The notes under the pieces: model-generated | Databases searched by the model: none | Told to the model about the DNA's origin: nothing | The model's input: only the letters and a program-made list of their open reading frames with translations | Part shown: piece by piece, positions 17,182 through 27,469 of the stretch | Layout of the letters: every line of letters starts with the position of its first letter | How positions within the stretch are numbered: the stretch's first letter is position 1 | Position numbers and translations under genes: made by a program | Source: Symbiodinium natans | Lineage: Eukaryota; Sar; Dinophyceae; Suessiales; Symbiodiniaceae | Assembly (NCBI GenBank): GCA_905221605.1 | Contig: CAJNDS010001469.1 | Span: 415,501 to 479,500 of the forward strand | Reading direction: 5' to 3' | Length of the DNA: 64,000 nucleotides

Positions 17182-17274
17182 TACCCCAAGAGCCCAATGC
17201 CACTACCCTTAATTAAGGAGTAGGACTCGTAGGACCCCTTAAGGTCTATTCTTTAATGAAGGGACAGGCCTATT
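17182..17274. mobile_element. Family B element (copy B1), degenerate
   Basis: CCCCAAGAGCCCAATGCC, CCCTTAATTAAGGAGTA and a distal CTTTAATGAAGGGACAGG half match family B (ends CCCAAAGAGCCCAATACC). Confidence 0.55.
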
Positions 17275-17362
17275 CTATATATAAATATGAATACTAATAT
17301 CCATATAAATATAAAAATACATATAAATATAAATCAATAAACAAATATATATATATATATGC
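17275..17362. repeat. AT-rich tract ending in (TA)n
   Basis: ATAAATAT-type repeats followed by (TA)n and a C run. Confidence 0.85.
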
Positions 17363-17400
17363 TACCCCCCCCCCATGGACCTACCAATTTCCTTTGTTAT

Positions 17401-17640
17401 TATCCATGAATTTCGCGGTCTAAGCCACATGGTTTGAAAACCATGGGTTTTATGGATAACATTTGTTTTGCCGATGTTTTCGGGCTCCATCCTTCAAAAA
17501 CATTGGTAAAACCAATTATCCGTGAATTGGGTGCTCCCAGCCACATGGTTTGAAAACCATGGATTTTATGGATAACATTGGTTTTGCCGATGTTTTCGGG
17601 CTCCATCCTTCAAAAACATGGGTAAAACCAATGTTTTCCA
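17401..17640. repeat. Tandem repeat, 116-bp unit, two copies
   Basis: CCACATGGTTTGAAAACCATG occurs at 17425 and again at 17541, and the inner GCCGATGTTTTCGGGCTCC also recurs 116 bp apart. Shares GATGTTT and AAAACCAATG motifs with the 263-bp satellite downstream, so the two are probably related. Confidence 0.85.
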
Positions 17641-17712
17641 TGATTTTCGTGATCTGAGGCTCTCTCCCAGCCACCGTAGTACCAAGCAACAAACTCGAAT
17701 CCTGCAAAATCT

Positions 17713-18019
17713 CGAGGGAGTACCAAAACCTCCTTATAATCAATCACGCCCCAATACGCAAGACATGACATCTGTCCTAAAAACACTACCTTAGCTACGA
17801 TATGTCAAACAGTCATCCCCCGATAAGCAAGACCTAATATACTAAACCTGTACCTTAGCAACATATCTTAAGACATCACGCCCTAAGGCTCCTACCAATT
17901 TAATAAGGTTCCTATCAATTTCAACAGGATTCTTATGCATGTTACTGGGATTCGCATAGGATTCTCATTAATTTTAAAGGATTCCTATTGGATTAGGCTC
18001 ATACTAGTTTAGTAGGATT
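17713..18019 (+). repeat. Dispersed duplication, copy 1
   Basis: About 300 bp starting GAGTACCAAAACCTCCTTA, nearly identical to 18528-18823. It includes AATCAATCACGCCCCAATACG and CATACTAGTTTAGTAGGAT. The second copy lacks about 15 bp near the CAATTTAATAAGGT motif. Confidence 0.88.
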
Positions 18020-18527
18020 CCTATCAGTTCTTGTGAAAGGATTCTATTGTTTTTAAGGCCTATTGGTTCCTATTGATTTAGAAAGATTCCTTCTCGTTTT
18101 AATAGGATTCCTGTGACTTGTAACCCGGGTTGTTTCCAACTTGTTAAGGTTCCTATTCATTTTAATAGGCTTCCTATTAACTGTTGTCCGGTCCCGATAA
18201 TTCAATAGAGGATTCCTATTTACTTTCATAGGATCCCAATAAAGTTTCATAGGGTTCCTAATTATTAATAAGGCCCCTATTTTCTGTAATGAGAGTCCTA
18301 TCAATTTTAATCAGACTCTTATGTTAATGGGGTTCGTGTTAATATTAAAGGGATCTCATTCACTTTCAAGGGATTCCTGTTGGTCTAGGCTCATGTTCAT
18401 TTTAATCGGTTTGTCTAAAGGTTCACGTTATTTCTTATAGGAGTCCGATTGGTTCCTATTAATTTGAGTAGGGTTCCTCTTCAGTTTAATAGGATTCCTA
18501 CTAATCCTATTAATTCTACGAAAATGT
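18020..18527. repeat. Degenerate short-period repeat (GGATTCCTATT type)
   Basis: Many imperfect copies of GGATTCCTATTGGTTTTAAT-like units about 35-45 bp apart. No coding signal. Confidence 0.7.
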
Positions 18528-18823
18528 TGGGAGAGTACCAAAACCTCCTTACAATCAATCACGCCCCAATACGCCAAGACATGACATCTGTCCTAAAAAC
18601 ACTACCTTAGCTACGATATCTCAAACAGTCATCCCCCGATAAGCAAGTCCTAACATCTATACTAACACTGTACCTTAGCAACATATCTTAAGACATCACG
18701 CCCTAAGGCTCCTACCAATTTAATAAGGTAGGATTCTTATGCATGTTACTGGGATTCGCGTAGGATTCTCATTGATTTGAAGGGATTCCTATTGGATTAG
18801 GCTCATACTAGTTTAGTAGGATG
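18528..18823 (+). repeat. Dispersed duplication, copy 2
   Basis: Second copy of 17713-18019, ending at TTTAGTAGGAT directly before the 263-bp satellite. Confidence 0.88.
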
Positions 18824-18834
18824 TTAGAGGATAA

Positions 18835-20078
18835 AAACCATGATTTTTCAAACTACTCGGAGACCCAAGCCCATAGTTTGGAAAATCATGGTTTTTATGG
18901 TTTTTATTGGTTTTTGCGATGTTTCGTGAGCATGGGCTCAAAAAACATCGGTAAAACCAATGTTTTTTTGAAGGTAGGGGTTCAAAAACATCGGTAACAC
19001 CAATGTTTTGGAGAGGCCACCTTCAAAAAACATCGGTAAAACCAATGTTTTTGGAGCCCCTGCTCAGGAAACATCGCAAAAACCAATAAAAACCATAAAA
19101 ACCATGATTTTTCAAACTACTCGGAGACCCAAGCCCATAGTTTGGAAAATCATGGTTTTTATGGTTTTTATTGGTTTTTGCGATGTTTCGTGAGCATGGG
19201 CTCAAAAAACATCGGTAAAACCAATGTTTTTTGAAGGTAGGGGTTCAAAAACATTGGTAAAACCAATGTTTTGGAGAGGCCACCTTCAAAAAACATCGGT
19301 AAAACCAATGTTTTTGGAGCCCCTGCTCAGGAAACATCGCAAAAACCAATAAAAACCATAAAAACCATGATTTTTCAAACTACTCGGAGACCCAAGCCCA
19401 TAGTTTGGAAAATCATGGTTTTTATGGTTTTTATTGGTTTTTGCGATGTTTCGTGAGCATGGGCTCAAAAAACATCGGTAAAACCAATGTTTTTTGAAGG
19501 TAGGGGTTCAAAAACATTGGTAAAACCAATGTTTTGGAGAGGCCACCTTCAAAAAACATCGGTAAAACCAATGTTTTTGGAGCCCCTGCTCAGGAAACAT
19601 CGCAAAAACCAATAAAAACCATAAAAACCATGATTTTTCAAACTACTCGGAGACCCAAGCCCATAGTTTGGAAAATCATGGTTTTTATGGTTTTTATTGG
19701 TTTTTGCGATGTTTCGTGAGCATGGGCTCAAAAAACATCGGTAAAACCAATGTTTTTTGAAGGTAGGGGTTCAAAAACATCGGTAAAACCAATGTTTTGG
19801 AGAGGCCACCTTCAAAAAACATCGGTAAAACCAATGTTTTTGGAGCCCCTGCTCAGGAAACATCGCAAAAACCAATAAAAACCATAAAAACCATGATTTT
19901 TCAAACTACTCGGAGACCCAAGCCCATAGTTTGGAAAATCATGGTTTTTATGGTTTTTATTGGTTTTTGCGATGTTTCGTGAGCATGGGCTCAAAAAACA
20001 TCGGTAAAACCAATGTTTTTTGAAGGTAGGGGTTCAAAAACATTGGTAAAACCAATGTTTTGGAGAAGCCACCCTTTT
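18835..20078. repeat. 263-bp satellite, about 4.7 tandem units
   Basis: Units start near 18841, 19104, 19367, 19630 and 19893, exactly 263 bp apart and almost identical. Each unit is itself foldback: AAAACCATGATTTTTCAAAC faces GTTTGGAAAATCATGGTTTT, and GAAACATCGCAAAAACCAAT faces ATTGGTTTTTGCGATGTTTC. Short frames of 60-61 codons on both strands repeat with the unit and are not convincing genes. Confidence 0.95.
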
Positions 20079-20254
20079 TTGAAACATCGGTCAAGCCGAG
20101 GTTTCAAAAAAAAGGTAGGTCCATGGGGGGGGGGGTACCATATATATATATATACATATACACATGTAAATATATGTATGCATATACATGGCGTGGGAGG
20201 GTTGGGGGCATCGGGCTTCACATGCACGGTAGGCTGAGAATCGCTCGTGTCTTA
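20079..20254. other. Satellite edge and spacer
   Basis: G10 run near 20127 and a (TA)n/CATA tract about 20140-20190; otherwise unassigned. Confidence 0.5.
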
Positions 20255-20326
20255 CCACTATTTGCTTAAGAACTCTCCCCCAAAAAAACACCAGAGAGTA
20301 ATCCCGGTTCTTAAGGAATTAGTATG
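20255..20326. mobile_element. Palindromic element, family E (copy E1), shortened
   Basis: CACTATTTGCTTAAGAACTC at the left faces GGTTCTTAAGGAATTAGTAT at the right. Full copy at 54441-54555. Confidence 0.6.
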
Positions 20327-20338
20327 GTCTAGGGTATA

Positions 20339-20396
20339 GGTTTAGGGTTTAGGGTTTAGGGTTTAGGGTTTAGGGTTTAGGGTTTAGGGTTTAGGG
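20339..20396 (+). repeat. Telomere-like array TTTAGGG
   Basis: Eight regular units, directly after element E1. Confidence 0.95.
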
Positions 20397-21089
20397 CCAA
20401 AGAACTCTGAACCCAAGCGCCCTAAATACAACTACGCCCTAGTTTTCCCCTAAACCCTCGTCAACCCTAAGCACCCTAAACCCTATTTGGAAGGCAGATG
20501 CGTCTGCGAGTTCCTCCTCGCCCCCAGATGAGGAGTTGTGAACCTGCGGCGGCGTGTTGAGCAGAAAACAGCTGTCGTGCACGGTTGAGGGTTTAGGGTT
20601 TTTGGGGTTGTGGGTTTGGCAAAAAATCTTGAGATTCAGGTTAGGTGGGGGGGGGTCTGATGAGGACTGACAAGAGTCCGGGCTTAAAGGAGTTCAGGGT
20701 GCGGTTCACCTAGAGAAGCCTTCAAGCCCTGAAGAAACCTTAATTAAGCTGCATAATTAGCCCTGAGTAGCCTTAATTAGGGGAGGGGGACCTAGGGGGG
20801 TTGCCCATGAACAGGGGCTTTTGGGGTTTTGGGGTTTTGGGCTTACTGTTCAGGATTCGCAGGCTTCGTTGGGAAGGATCCCACGGACTCATCAAACCCC
20901 CCAACCTCAGATACCGTTCCAGACGCCCTAAACCCGAATAGCCCCAAACCCCAAACCGTAAACCCTAAACCCTCAACCCTAAACCCTAAACCCCCAAAGA
21001 AGCCCACATCCGATGGTGCTCCCAGGTATGCGTGTGCGAGGAGGCCTTGACCTGATGGCCCCGTGCTCAGTGACACCCACAGAGCCCAG
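20397..21089. other. No gene recognised
   Basis: Includes short telomere-like blocks at 20584-20600 and 20955-20992 (C strand) and family-B-like TTAATTAAGCTGCATAATTAG at about 20741. The frames at 20829-21076 run through telomere repeat. Confidence 0.5.
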
Positions 21090-21238
21090 TAGGGTTTAGG
21101 GTTCAGGGTTCAGGGTTTAGGGTTCAGGATTCAGGATTCAGGGTTTAGGGTTTAGGGTTTAGGGTGGGTTTAGGGTTGAGGGTTGAGGGTTTAGGTTTTA
21201 GGGTTTAGGGTTTAGGGTTTAGGGTTTAGGGTTTAGGG
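21090..21238 (+). repeat. Telomere-like array with TTCAGGG and TTGAGGG variants
   Basis: About 149 bp; variant units on the left, regular TTTAGGG at the right end. Confidence 0.93.
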
Positions 21239-21351
21239 GCCCAATACCCCTGAATTCAGGAGTATGCCTTAAATCCCGATAAGGATCCGTATATCATTTG
21301 AGTTCTTCAATTAGGGACCAAGTCTACCTTAAAACCATGTCAAGGACCCTA

Positions 21352-21399
21352 CCCCTAAACCCTAAACCCTAAACCCTAAACCCTAAACCCTCAACCCTC
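21352..21399 (-). repeat. Telomere-like array CCCTAAA
   Basis: About six units. Confidence 0.93.
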
Positions 21400-21510
21400 C
21401 TACCTCATTTGACAAGGTCCATTCCTTGAGCGAGGGGCTCTTTGGGCACTTGGGCCATCTGTCGTGAGTGTAGGATTGCCGGTATTCAGGCAGAAGCCCA
21501 GGGCCCGAAG

Positions 21511-21574
21511 GTTTTAGGGTTTTAGGGTTTAGGGTTTAGGGTTTAGGGTTTAGGGTTTAGGGTTTAGGGTTTAG
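21511..21574 (+). repeat. Telomere-like array TTTAGGG
   Basis: Eight to nine units; first of three large arrays of alternating orientation within 520 bp. Confidence 0.95.
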
Positions 21575-21700
21575 AAAGGAAAGCTTGAGTGCCTGGACCC
21601 CCCCAGTTCACTTGTTCGTTGGCTTGGTCTAGGTGACGTAGTATTGTACATATATGTTTAACAATGGAAGCTGCCGTAGATATTACGGGGCCAAGGTCTG

Positions 21701-21802
21701 CCCTAAACCCCAAACCCTAAACCCCTAAACCCTAAACCCTAAACCCTAAACCCTAAACCCTAAACCCTAAACCCTAAACCCTAAACCCTAAACCCTAAAC
21801 CC
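21701..21802 (-). repeat. Telomere-like array CCCTAAA
   Basis: About fourteen units; inverted relative to its neighbours on both sides. Confidence 0.95.
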
Positions 21803-21927
21803 ACCCCAAGAATCTAACCTTCCGGGGTAAAGCCTCGTGGAGGATCCACTGGACCAAGCCTTGGCAAGCGCTTTGCACCGGCTGGACACGCTGACTTCCG
21901 CGAGGCTCGTACTGGCATGGCTTGCTC

Positions 21928-22030
21928 AGGGTTTAGGGTTTAGGGTTTAGGGTTTAGGGTTTAAGGTTTCGGGTTTAGGGTTTAGGGTTTAGGGTTTAGG
22001 GTTCAGGGTTTAGGGTTTAGGGTTTAGGGA
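21928..22030 (+). repeat. Telomere-like array TTTAGGG
   Basis: About fourteen units with TTTAAGG, TTTCGGG and TTCAGGG variants in the middle. Confidence 0.95.
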
Positions 22031-22367
22031 TTATGGTTAGGGAAGCCGGGCGGGAACACGCAAGCTCGTTGCACAAAGGGCCTAGGGCAGCACGAAGAAC
22101 GTATCCTAAGTGATACTCGCTCGCGCGCTCGCGCGCGCTCGTTCCCCAGACACTTCGTCATGCTTCTTCTCTTGAAGAGAGGGAGCATGTATTCGTGCAC
22201 GAGCCTAACATGACTTTGGTTCGGCATAAGCATGCTTGCATCGTAGTGCGTAGGGTTCACATTGTTGTTTCTGAGACTTCAGGGCTGGGATGCCTGCGCC
22301 AAGAAGGGCGTGACATGGCGTGACCTGCCTGAGCGAGGTCAAGAGCACGGCCAGTTCAACATGGCTC
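22031..22367. other. No gene recognised
   Basis: Unassigned sequence with a CGCTCGCGCGCTCGCGCGCG stretch near 22117. No recognisable frame. Confidence 0.5.
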
Positions 22368-22506
22368 TACTTGGAGGTTCATGGTACTTATTAACCACTT
22401 GTAACTGTACTGAAAACCCACTTGTAAGCCCCTTCAGTGCCCTAATTTTAAGTACAGAGATAAGTACAGCTATAACTGGTTAACAAGTACCATGAACCTC
22501 CAAGTA
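22368..22506. mobile_element. Family A element (copy A2), intact
   Basis: 139 bp from TACTTGGAGGTTCATGGTAC to GTACCATGAACCTCCAAGTA, a perfect 20-bp terminal inverted repeat. TA occurs at each end, fitting a TA target duplication. Non-coding. Confidence 0.9.
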
Positions 22507-22785
22507 CACGCCCAAGATGCGTCAGATGGCTCATTGCATCAACCCATCCTACCCTAAACCCTATACCCTATTCTAAATACTCTGAAGCCTAAACCCTAAA
22601 CCATTGTTAAGGCCCCCTAGAGTCTTACTCGTAGGCTGGACGTGGAGAAGCTGGGGCCTGGACGATACAAGCTTGCCGGGGGCCTTGGGTTTCGGGGGTT
22701 CATTCATGAGATTTCATGAGTATTATTTTTAATTTCAGGTGGGTATTTACATCTACATATATTTCTATACATATGTATATATAAG
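22507..22785. other. No gene recognised
   Basis: Only scattered CCCTAAACC units around 22550-22605 and a short TA tract. Confidence 0.5.
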
Positions 22786-22939
22786 CGTGTGTGTGTGTGT
22801 GTGTCTGTGTGTGTGTGTGTATGTCTGTGTGTGTGTCTCTGTGTGTGTGTCTGTGTGTGTGTCTGTGTGTGTGTCTGTGTGTGTGTCTGTGTGTCTGTGT
22901 GTCTGTGTGTCTGTGTGTCTGTGTGTCTGTGTGTCTGTG

Positions 22940-22975
<36 letters not shown>
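22786..22975. repeat. Microsatellite (GT)n, (GTGTGTCT)n, (GTCT)n
   Basis: Ordered expansion from GT dinucleotides through GTGTGTCT to GTCT. A similar tract is at 62881-63008. Cys/Val or Thr/His-rich frames over it are artefacts. Confidence 0.97.
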
Positions 22976-22978
<3 letters not shown>

Positions 22979-23391
22979 GTTTTTCTTCTTCTAAGAATAT
23001 GTGTATACACACATGTTATCTTTGTTGTACTTTGTTGGGGTTCAGTTCCGTTGGGATTTTGGGGGTGTTTTCTCGGCCGTAGAGGGTTTAGGGTCTTGGG
23101 CTGCTGGGGTGCAGAAGTTGGAGGGACGGTTCCCGAATTGAGGGGAGCTGCACAGGCCGGAAAGAAGTCCGAGCATTTTGGGTTTAGCAGCAGTAGCACG
23201 CCTGTGACAATATTCCTGACATGCGTCGGGCTCAGGATTCAAGATCTAGATGCTTCCTGACTGCTTAGGGGCGTAGAGTTTGTCCCTGAACCTCTGTAGC
23301 CATCAGCGGAGTGGCGTTTTTGCTGTCCCGTCATCGCACAGCAAACCATAGAGCAGAAGCCAGAAATCTCACGTCATCCCTTGAAATCCTT
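22976..23391. other. No gene recognised
   Basis: Unassigned sequence; overlapping short frames, no recognisable domain. Confidence 0.5.
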
Positions 23392-23526
23392 AACCTTGGG
23401 ATGGTCCCCCTTTTCCTAAGAGTCTAGGGTTTTGGGTTTAGGGTTTAGTCAAAAAGGGATTATCGTACCCCCCCACATTATAATCCTTATTCAGGACTGT
23501 TAGTATAAGGGCGAACATCCCAATCT
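23392..23526. mobile_element. Family I element (copy I2) with internal telomere-like block
   Basis: Left AACCTTGGGATGGTCCCCCT and right GGGCGAACATCCCAATCTT are the family ends. AGGACTGTTAGTATAAGGG is shared with copy I1. A TTTTGGGTTTAGGGTTTAG block sits inside at about 23428-23448, absent from I1. Confidence 0.7.
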
Positions 23527-24040
23527 TAAACCCTGGAATGCTCAACTCAAAGTCCCAAAACACATTCGCAGGAGGGCCGCGCCGTGCTTTTGCGAAAACC
23601 GTCAGGTCCGAGCGATGCCCGGGAGTTTTTTTTTTTTTTTTTTGTTTAGGCGTCTTTGGTTGCAGGGTTTTGGGACAACTATTTTCAGGCTTGGCCGGCG
23701 ACACCCGAGCCTGAGCGTCTTCTCGCGTGCTTCGGACATGCGTTCGCGAGTGACACGTCGACCCTAGGCGGACCCTTGTTAATGTACTGCTGGGGGTGGG
23801 AGACAGCACCTTTGCATGCCCATTATCTACTACTCTCCTTTCAACACCACCAAGACTTAACCCTGCCATCTATACTCTTACAACAACGCATTGCTCCGGT
23901 AAGCCCTATGCCTATGCACCATACACCGTACGCCCGAGCAACCCTAAATCAACACTAGACCTCGAAACCCTCAACCCACGAGGCCGATAAGGTTACTCTA
24001 GTCTAGAGAAAAAGGTACTGGTAACCCTTCGAAAACCAAC
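23527..24040. other. No gene recognised
   Basis: T17 run at about 23627-23643. Frames at 23438-23869 (minus) and 23656-23958 (plus) overlap and match nothing I know. Confidence 0.45.
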
Positions 24041-24074
24041 CCCAAACCCTAAACCCTAAACCCTAAACCCTAAC
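24041..24074 (-). repeat. Short telomere-like block CCCTAAA
   Basis: Four to five units. Confidence 0.88.
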
Positions 24075-24181
24075 CTCCAGAAACCGCTCAGAAACCCCAG
24101 GAGGAGCATCGCCACGAAAGCCGAAGAGCAACCTGATGATCTTCGAAGAGCAGGAGAGGTTCTGGGCATGACCTTCGGGAT

Positions 24182-24310
24182 TACTTGAAAGTTCATGGGT
24201 ACTTCTAACCCCAATTATAACCCTAAACCCTAAACCCTAAAAGGACTTGGGGGGGGGGACTTCTGAGTCCTGTGATAACTTTCATGATAAGCACCCTGAA
24301 ACTCCAAGCA
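24182..24310. mobile_element. Family A element (copy A3), degenerate, with internal telomere-like block
   Basis: TACTTGAAAGTTCATGGGTA at the left and CCCTGAAACTCCAAGCA at the right are decayed family A ends. A CCCTAAA block occupies about 24221-24242, after CCAATTATAA, at the middle of the element. Confidence 0.55.
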
Positions 24311-24479
24311 GGGTTGAGTTGTTTTAAATCTTTATATGCATGTTCATACATATGTCTGTTTATATATTTTCAGAGTTGTAGGCTTTAGGGTTTCAACGCG
24401 AAGCATGGCCCGGAGCCGGATGTGTTTTTTTTCTGTTGTCAGATTACGGCATGAAAGGCTCCCCTGCCTTGCCGAAGGG

Positions 24480-24523
24480 TGTAGGGTCTAGGGTTTAGGG
24501 TCTAGGGTTTAGGGTTTAGGGTC
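24480..24523 (+). repeat. Telomere-like block with TCTAGGG variants
   Basis: Six units alternating TCTAGGG and TTTAGGG. Confidence 0.88.
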
Positions 24524-24716
24524 CAAAAGCTTCCTGTCAGCACAACACAGCCACCCTTAGCTGCAACATACCAGTTAGATTCTTTGCCGGACACTCTTTT
24601 TTGTGAAGTGTGCTGCTATTTGAGAACTCGGTCAAGGTGCCTGCAGGAGGAAATACCCTCCCCCTGATACTTAATCCCCCCTAAATCTGAAATTCGCCTA
24701 GGCCTGAAAAATATAG

Positions 24717-24749
<33 letters not shown>

Positions 24750-25036
24750 ACATCAGGGGGGGGGGGGGGGGGCCTAAACCCTAAACCTGAATTCCGAAGC
24801 CAACTCAAGGGCGAAGGCCCTGAACCCCTCCCCCCCCCCCGCCCCCCCTAATTCTCAAACAGGTTTAGTATTGGGCTGGGTGCCGGCAGGGTCCCGGAAA
24901 AATATTATTTAAAATTAGGGGGGTTTTAGTATGAGGAGGAAGGGACTCATAGCGTTCAGGGTTTAGGGTTGACGATCGGCTTGCCATTTGCCTTGCCTGT
25001 CTTCTGTGAGTGTGAGCGACTCAGCCCGCCCTTAAC
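24524..25036. other. No gene; AT tract and homopolymers
   Basis: (TA)n at about 24713-24749, a G17 run at about 24756-24772 and C runs near 24829-24848; a single telomere-like unit at 24957-24970. Confidence 0.6.
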
Positions 25037-25139
25037 CTTAGTAGCTGAGTGTGTACACTTTACATTTTTTAGGATACTATAACCCGGTATAGAACTGAAA
25101 GTGTACACTTTTTAAGGCGTATGAGCTCAGCAACTAAGT
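25037..25139. mobile_element. Family D element (copy D2)
   Basis: CTTAGTAGCTGAGTGTGTAC at the left faces GAGCTCAGCAACTAAG at the right; shares GAACTGAAAGTGTACACTTT with copy D1. Confidence 0.7.
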
Positions 25140-25510
25140 AACCGGGATCGCAGTGGACGGTTTTGCATTTAGGTTGGCTATGCCAGATGGCATCTCCTAC
25201 CGCAGGATAGCAGTGTCGCCACATGACACAGGGTTTATATTTCTGTTATTGGTGAGTGTATTTAAGGTTCCTTTTCAATATTGGTGAGTGTATGTACCTG
25301 GTGTCCTTTTGGGGGTACAAGAAATATATACCCTACTTCACATAGAGTTCATGAAGTGTTCTGTTTGAGCTAGTAGGCTGTCAAGCCTTAGCCCAAATCA
25401 AGCCCTGCACCCGATTTAGACTTTCACCAACATAGTGGTGCCTGGTTATGAGAACTTTGGTGGTAGAGGGTACCCTGTCTTAGGAACCCTCTCCCCTCGC
25501 CCTGCCCCCC
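25140..25510. other. No gene recognised
   Basis: Contains ATTGGTGAGTGTAT twice (about 25248 and 25280), a short tandem duplication. No coding signal. Confidence 0.5.
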
Positions 25511-25669
25511 TACTTGGAGGTTCATGGTACTTACTAACCCAATTGTAACCACGTTAGGGCACTTAAGGGGCTTATAAGTGGGTTATAAGTGCAGTTATAA
25601 CTGGGTTATATCCTCAAACCCTAAACCCTAAACCGGAAACAGGTTAGAAGTACCATGAACCTCCAAGTA
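25511..25669. mobile_element. Family A element (copy A4) with internal telomere-like block
   Basis: Perfect ends TACTTGGAGGTTCATGGTAC and GTACCATGAACCTCCAAGTA. Between ATAACTGGGTTATA and GGTTAGAAGTACC an extra TCCTCAAACCCTAAACCCTA block (about 25611-25640) interrupts what is continuous in copy A2. Confidence 0.88.
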
Positions 25670-25780
25670 TTGAACTGGCGCAGGAGGATGGCACCCTGCG
25701 TGAGGGAGTGGACCTCTCCTTCTACCTTTCACAGGCGCGAACCACGAACTTAGGGTTTTGGGCTCCCCACAAAGGCGTGC

Positions 25781-25851
25781 CTAGGGTTTAGGGTTTAGGG
25801 TTTTAAGGGTTGAGGGTTTTAGGGTTTAGGGTTTTAGGGTTGAGGGTTAGG
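25781..25851 (+). repeat. Telomere-like array with TTTTAGGG and TTGAGGG variants
   Basis: About nine units. TTTTGAGCTG follows twice in tandem. Confidence 0.9.
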
Positions 25852-26049
25852 TTTTTGAGCTGTTTTGAGCTGTTTTGAGCGTAAGGGTAAGCTAAACACG
25901 CTAACTGATGCACCCAGTCGTTAAAGTACGCTGCCCTGTTGTTAGGCTGTACAGGCTACTTGAGTACTTCAGGTATGCCCCGAGACCCCCAACCCTAGAC
26001 CTGCTAAAGCCCAAAAACTGGAACCCCAAGTCCCCAAAGCTAGGGCAGC

Positions 26050-26130
26050 TAGGGTTCAGGGTTTAGGGTTTAGGGTTTAGGGTTTAGGGTTTAGGGTTTA
26101 GGGTTTAGGGTTTAGGGTTTAGGGTTTAGG
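26050..26130 (+). repeat. Telomere-like array TTTAGGG
   Basis: About eleven regular units. Confidence 0.95.
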
Positions 26131-26618
26131 TGAGGGTTCTAGAGCGCGCGTCTACAACCATGGCGCGGAGGCTGCCAACGTTGCGGCCTCCCTCTCCGGC
26201 GCCTCTCCGGGACTGCTGGGGACCTACCGTCCTAGGGCGTTTTTGGGTTTAGGGTTTAGGGTTCTCTGGGCTTCAGGGCATTAGAGTTTAAGGCTCAAAA
26301 GGGTCCAGGGTTTAGGGGTCTGTGGAGTAGGAGGCCCATTGTTGGGGAGATCAATGTTGCCAAGCTAAGGATGTCTAGGAGGGAGGGCTAAAGGGTTTAG
26401 GGTTAGGGGTTAGGGCTAAGATCAACTCTGAGACCGAAAGCTCCCACGCCAAGGTCTTATTGTGGACCAAGTTTCAATGTTAGTACTCTTAGGATCGTTA
26501 GAGGTTCTTCTGGTGTGTACAGATACGCTGAAAGAAAGAGCTTGTTAACATTACTCAAAAGTAGATATCCCTCAGAAGGTTTGTGGTAAGCCCTCTTCAT
26601 TTTCTGCTCTGCAACCTG
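26131..26618. other. No gene recognised
   Basis: Short telomere-like pieces at about 26244-26263 and 26393-26408; the rest is unassigned. Confidence 0.5.
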
Positions 26619-26735
26619 TAACCAGAGAGCCCAGTACACCTTAATAAAGGAATATACCTTACTTAAATCGTAACGGGAACCTTATTATGATTTAAGGAAT
26701 ATTCCTTAATTAAGGGGTCTTGGGCTCTTTGGGTA
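26619..26735. mobile_element. Palindromic MITE-like element, family B (copy B2)
   Basis: TA-ACCAGAGAGCCCAGTACACC at the left, TTAAGGGGTCTTGGGCTCTT-TGGG-TA at the right, with inner AAGGAATAT and ATATTCCTTAATTAAGG palindromes. TA at both ends fits a TA target duplication. Confidence 0.8.
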
Positions 26736-26781
26736 ACCCTTAGCTGGTCTTGCGGAGAATGTCCTGGTTTGCATGGATGTC

Positions 26782-26834
26782 GGGTTTAGGGTTTAGGGTT
26801 TAGGGTTTAGGGTTTAGGGTTTAGGGTTTAGGGG
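26782..26834 (+). repeat. Telomere-like array TTTAGGG
   Basis: Seven regular units. Confidence 0.95.
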
Positions 26835-26934
26835 CATGAGCAACAACGACTTGCAATCGCTCCGGTGATCGGGTTTCATGAGGTGCTCAAGGGCTCGGGT
26901 TCGGAAACTCTACAGAGTTGAAAGGAATGTCAGA

Positions 26935-26972
26935 GGGTTTGGGGTTTAGGGTTTAGGGTTTAGGGGTTTAGG
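26935..26972 (+). repeat. Telomere-like block TTTAGGG
   Basis: Five units, first TTTGGGG and last TTTAGGGG. Confidence 0.88.
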
Positions 26973-27101
26973 TCCCATTTCAATTTCGAGACTTCAAAAG
27001 CTGACCGGCCCCCCCTTAGCGACTTTTCTGTGACAGGTCAGCCATCGGCCGGATACCTCAGGACCTCGGAGCCGATGTAAGCTTTAAGTTTTTCGGGTTT
27101 T

Positions 27102-27147
27102 ACCCTTAAACCCTTAACCCTAAACCCTAAACCCCTATACCCTAAAC
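27102..27147 (-). repeat. Telomere-like block CCCTAAA, degenerate
   Basis: Six units with CCCTTAAA and CCCTATA variants; another short block lies at 27219-27241. Confidence 0.85.
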
Positions 27148-27360
27148 TAGGGGTGTGGGTTTAGGTGCAAGTGTCGAGTTGGTCGAGAGCTATATTCTCG
27201 GATGTTAGGCTCATAGACACCCTAAACCCTAAACCCTAAACTCTCATTCTCCCTAAATTTTAGAGGCGCATCCAGCGTGGCGCAGATCCGCATGTCGCCC
27301 TAGATTCAAGGCTTCTCGTCACAGCTTTCAACTTACCCTTTCTTCGCCACGGCTCGGAAA

Positions 27361-27469
27361 CCCGATTATAACCATGTACTGTAAGGGCACTTAAGGGGCC
27401 TTAAGGGGCTTTTAGGTGGGTTACAAGTGCAGCTCTAACTGGGATATAAGTACTCTGAACCTCCAAGTA
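27361..27469. mobile_element. Family A element (copy A5), 5' end missing
   Basis: Inner TAAGGGCACTTAAGGGGC and right end CTCTGAACCTCCAAGTA belong to family A; the left terminal repeat is absent. Confidence 0.65.

Noticed and set aside
19008..19994. Repeated 60-61-codon frames in the satellite
   Set aside because: They occur on both strands because the unit is foldback, and they lack any coding signal beyond the repeat.
18835..20078. Regularly spaced identical repeats resembling a CRISPR array
   Set aside because: The whole 263-bp unit is repeated, so there are no unique spacers, no short direct repeat and no cas genes; it is a tandem satellite.
22704..23199. Cys/Val-rich and Thr/His-rich frames
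   Set aside because: Translation of the GT/GTCT microsatellite on both strands; the same holds at 62741-63163 and 59434-59719.
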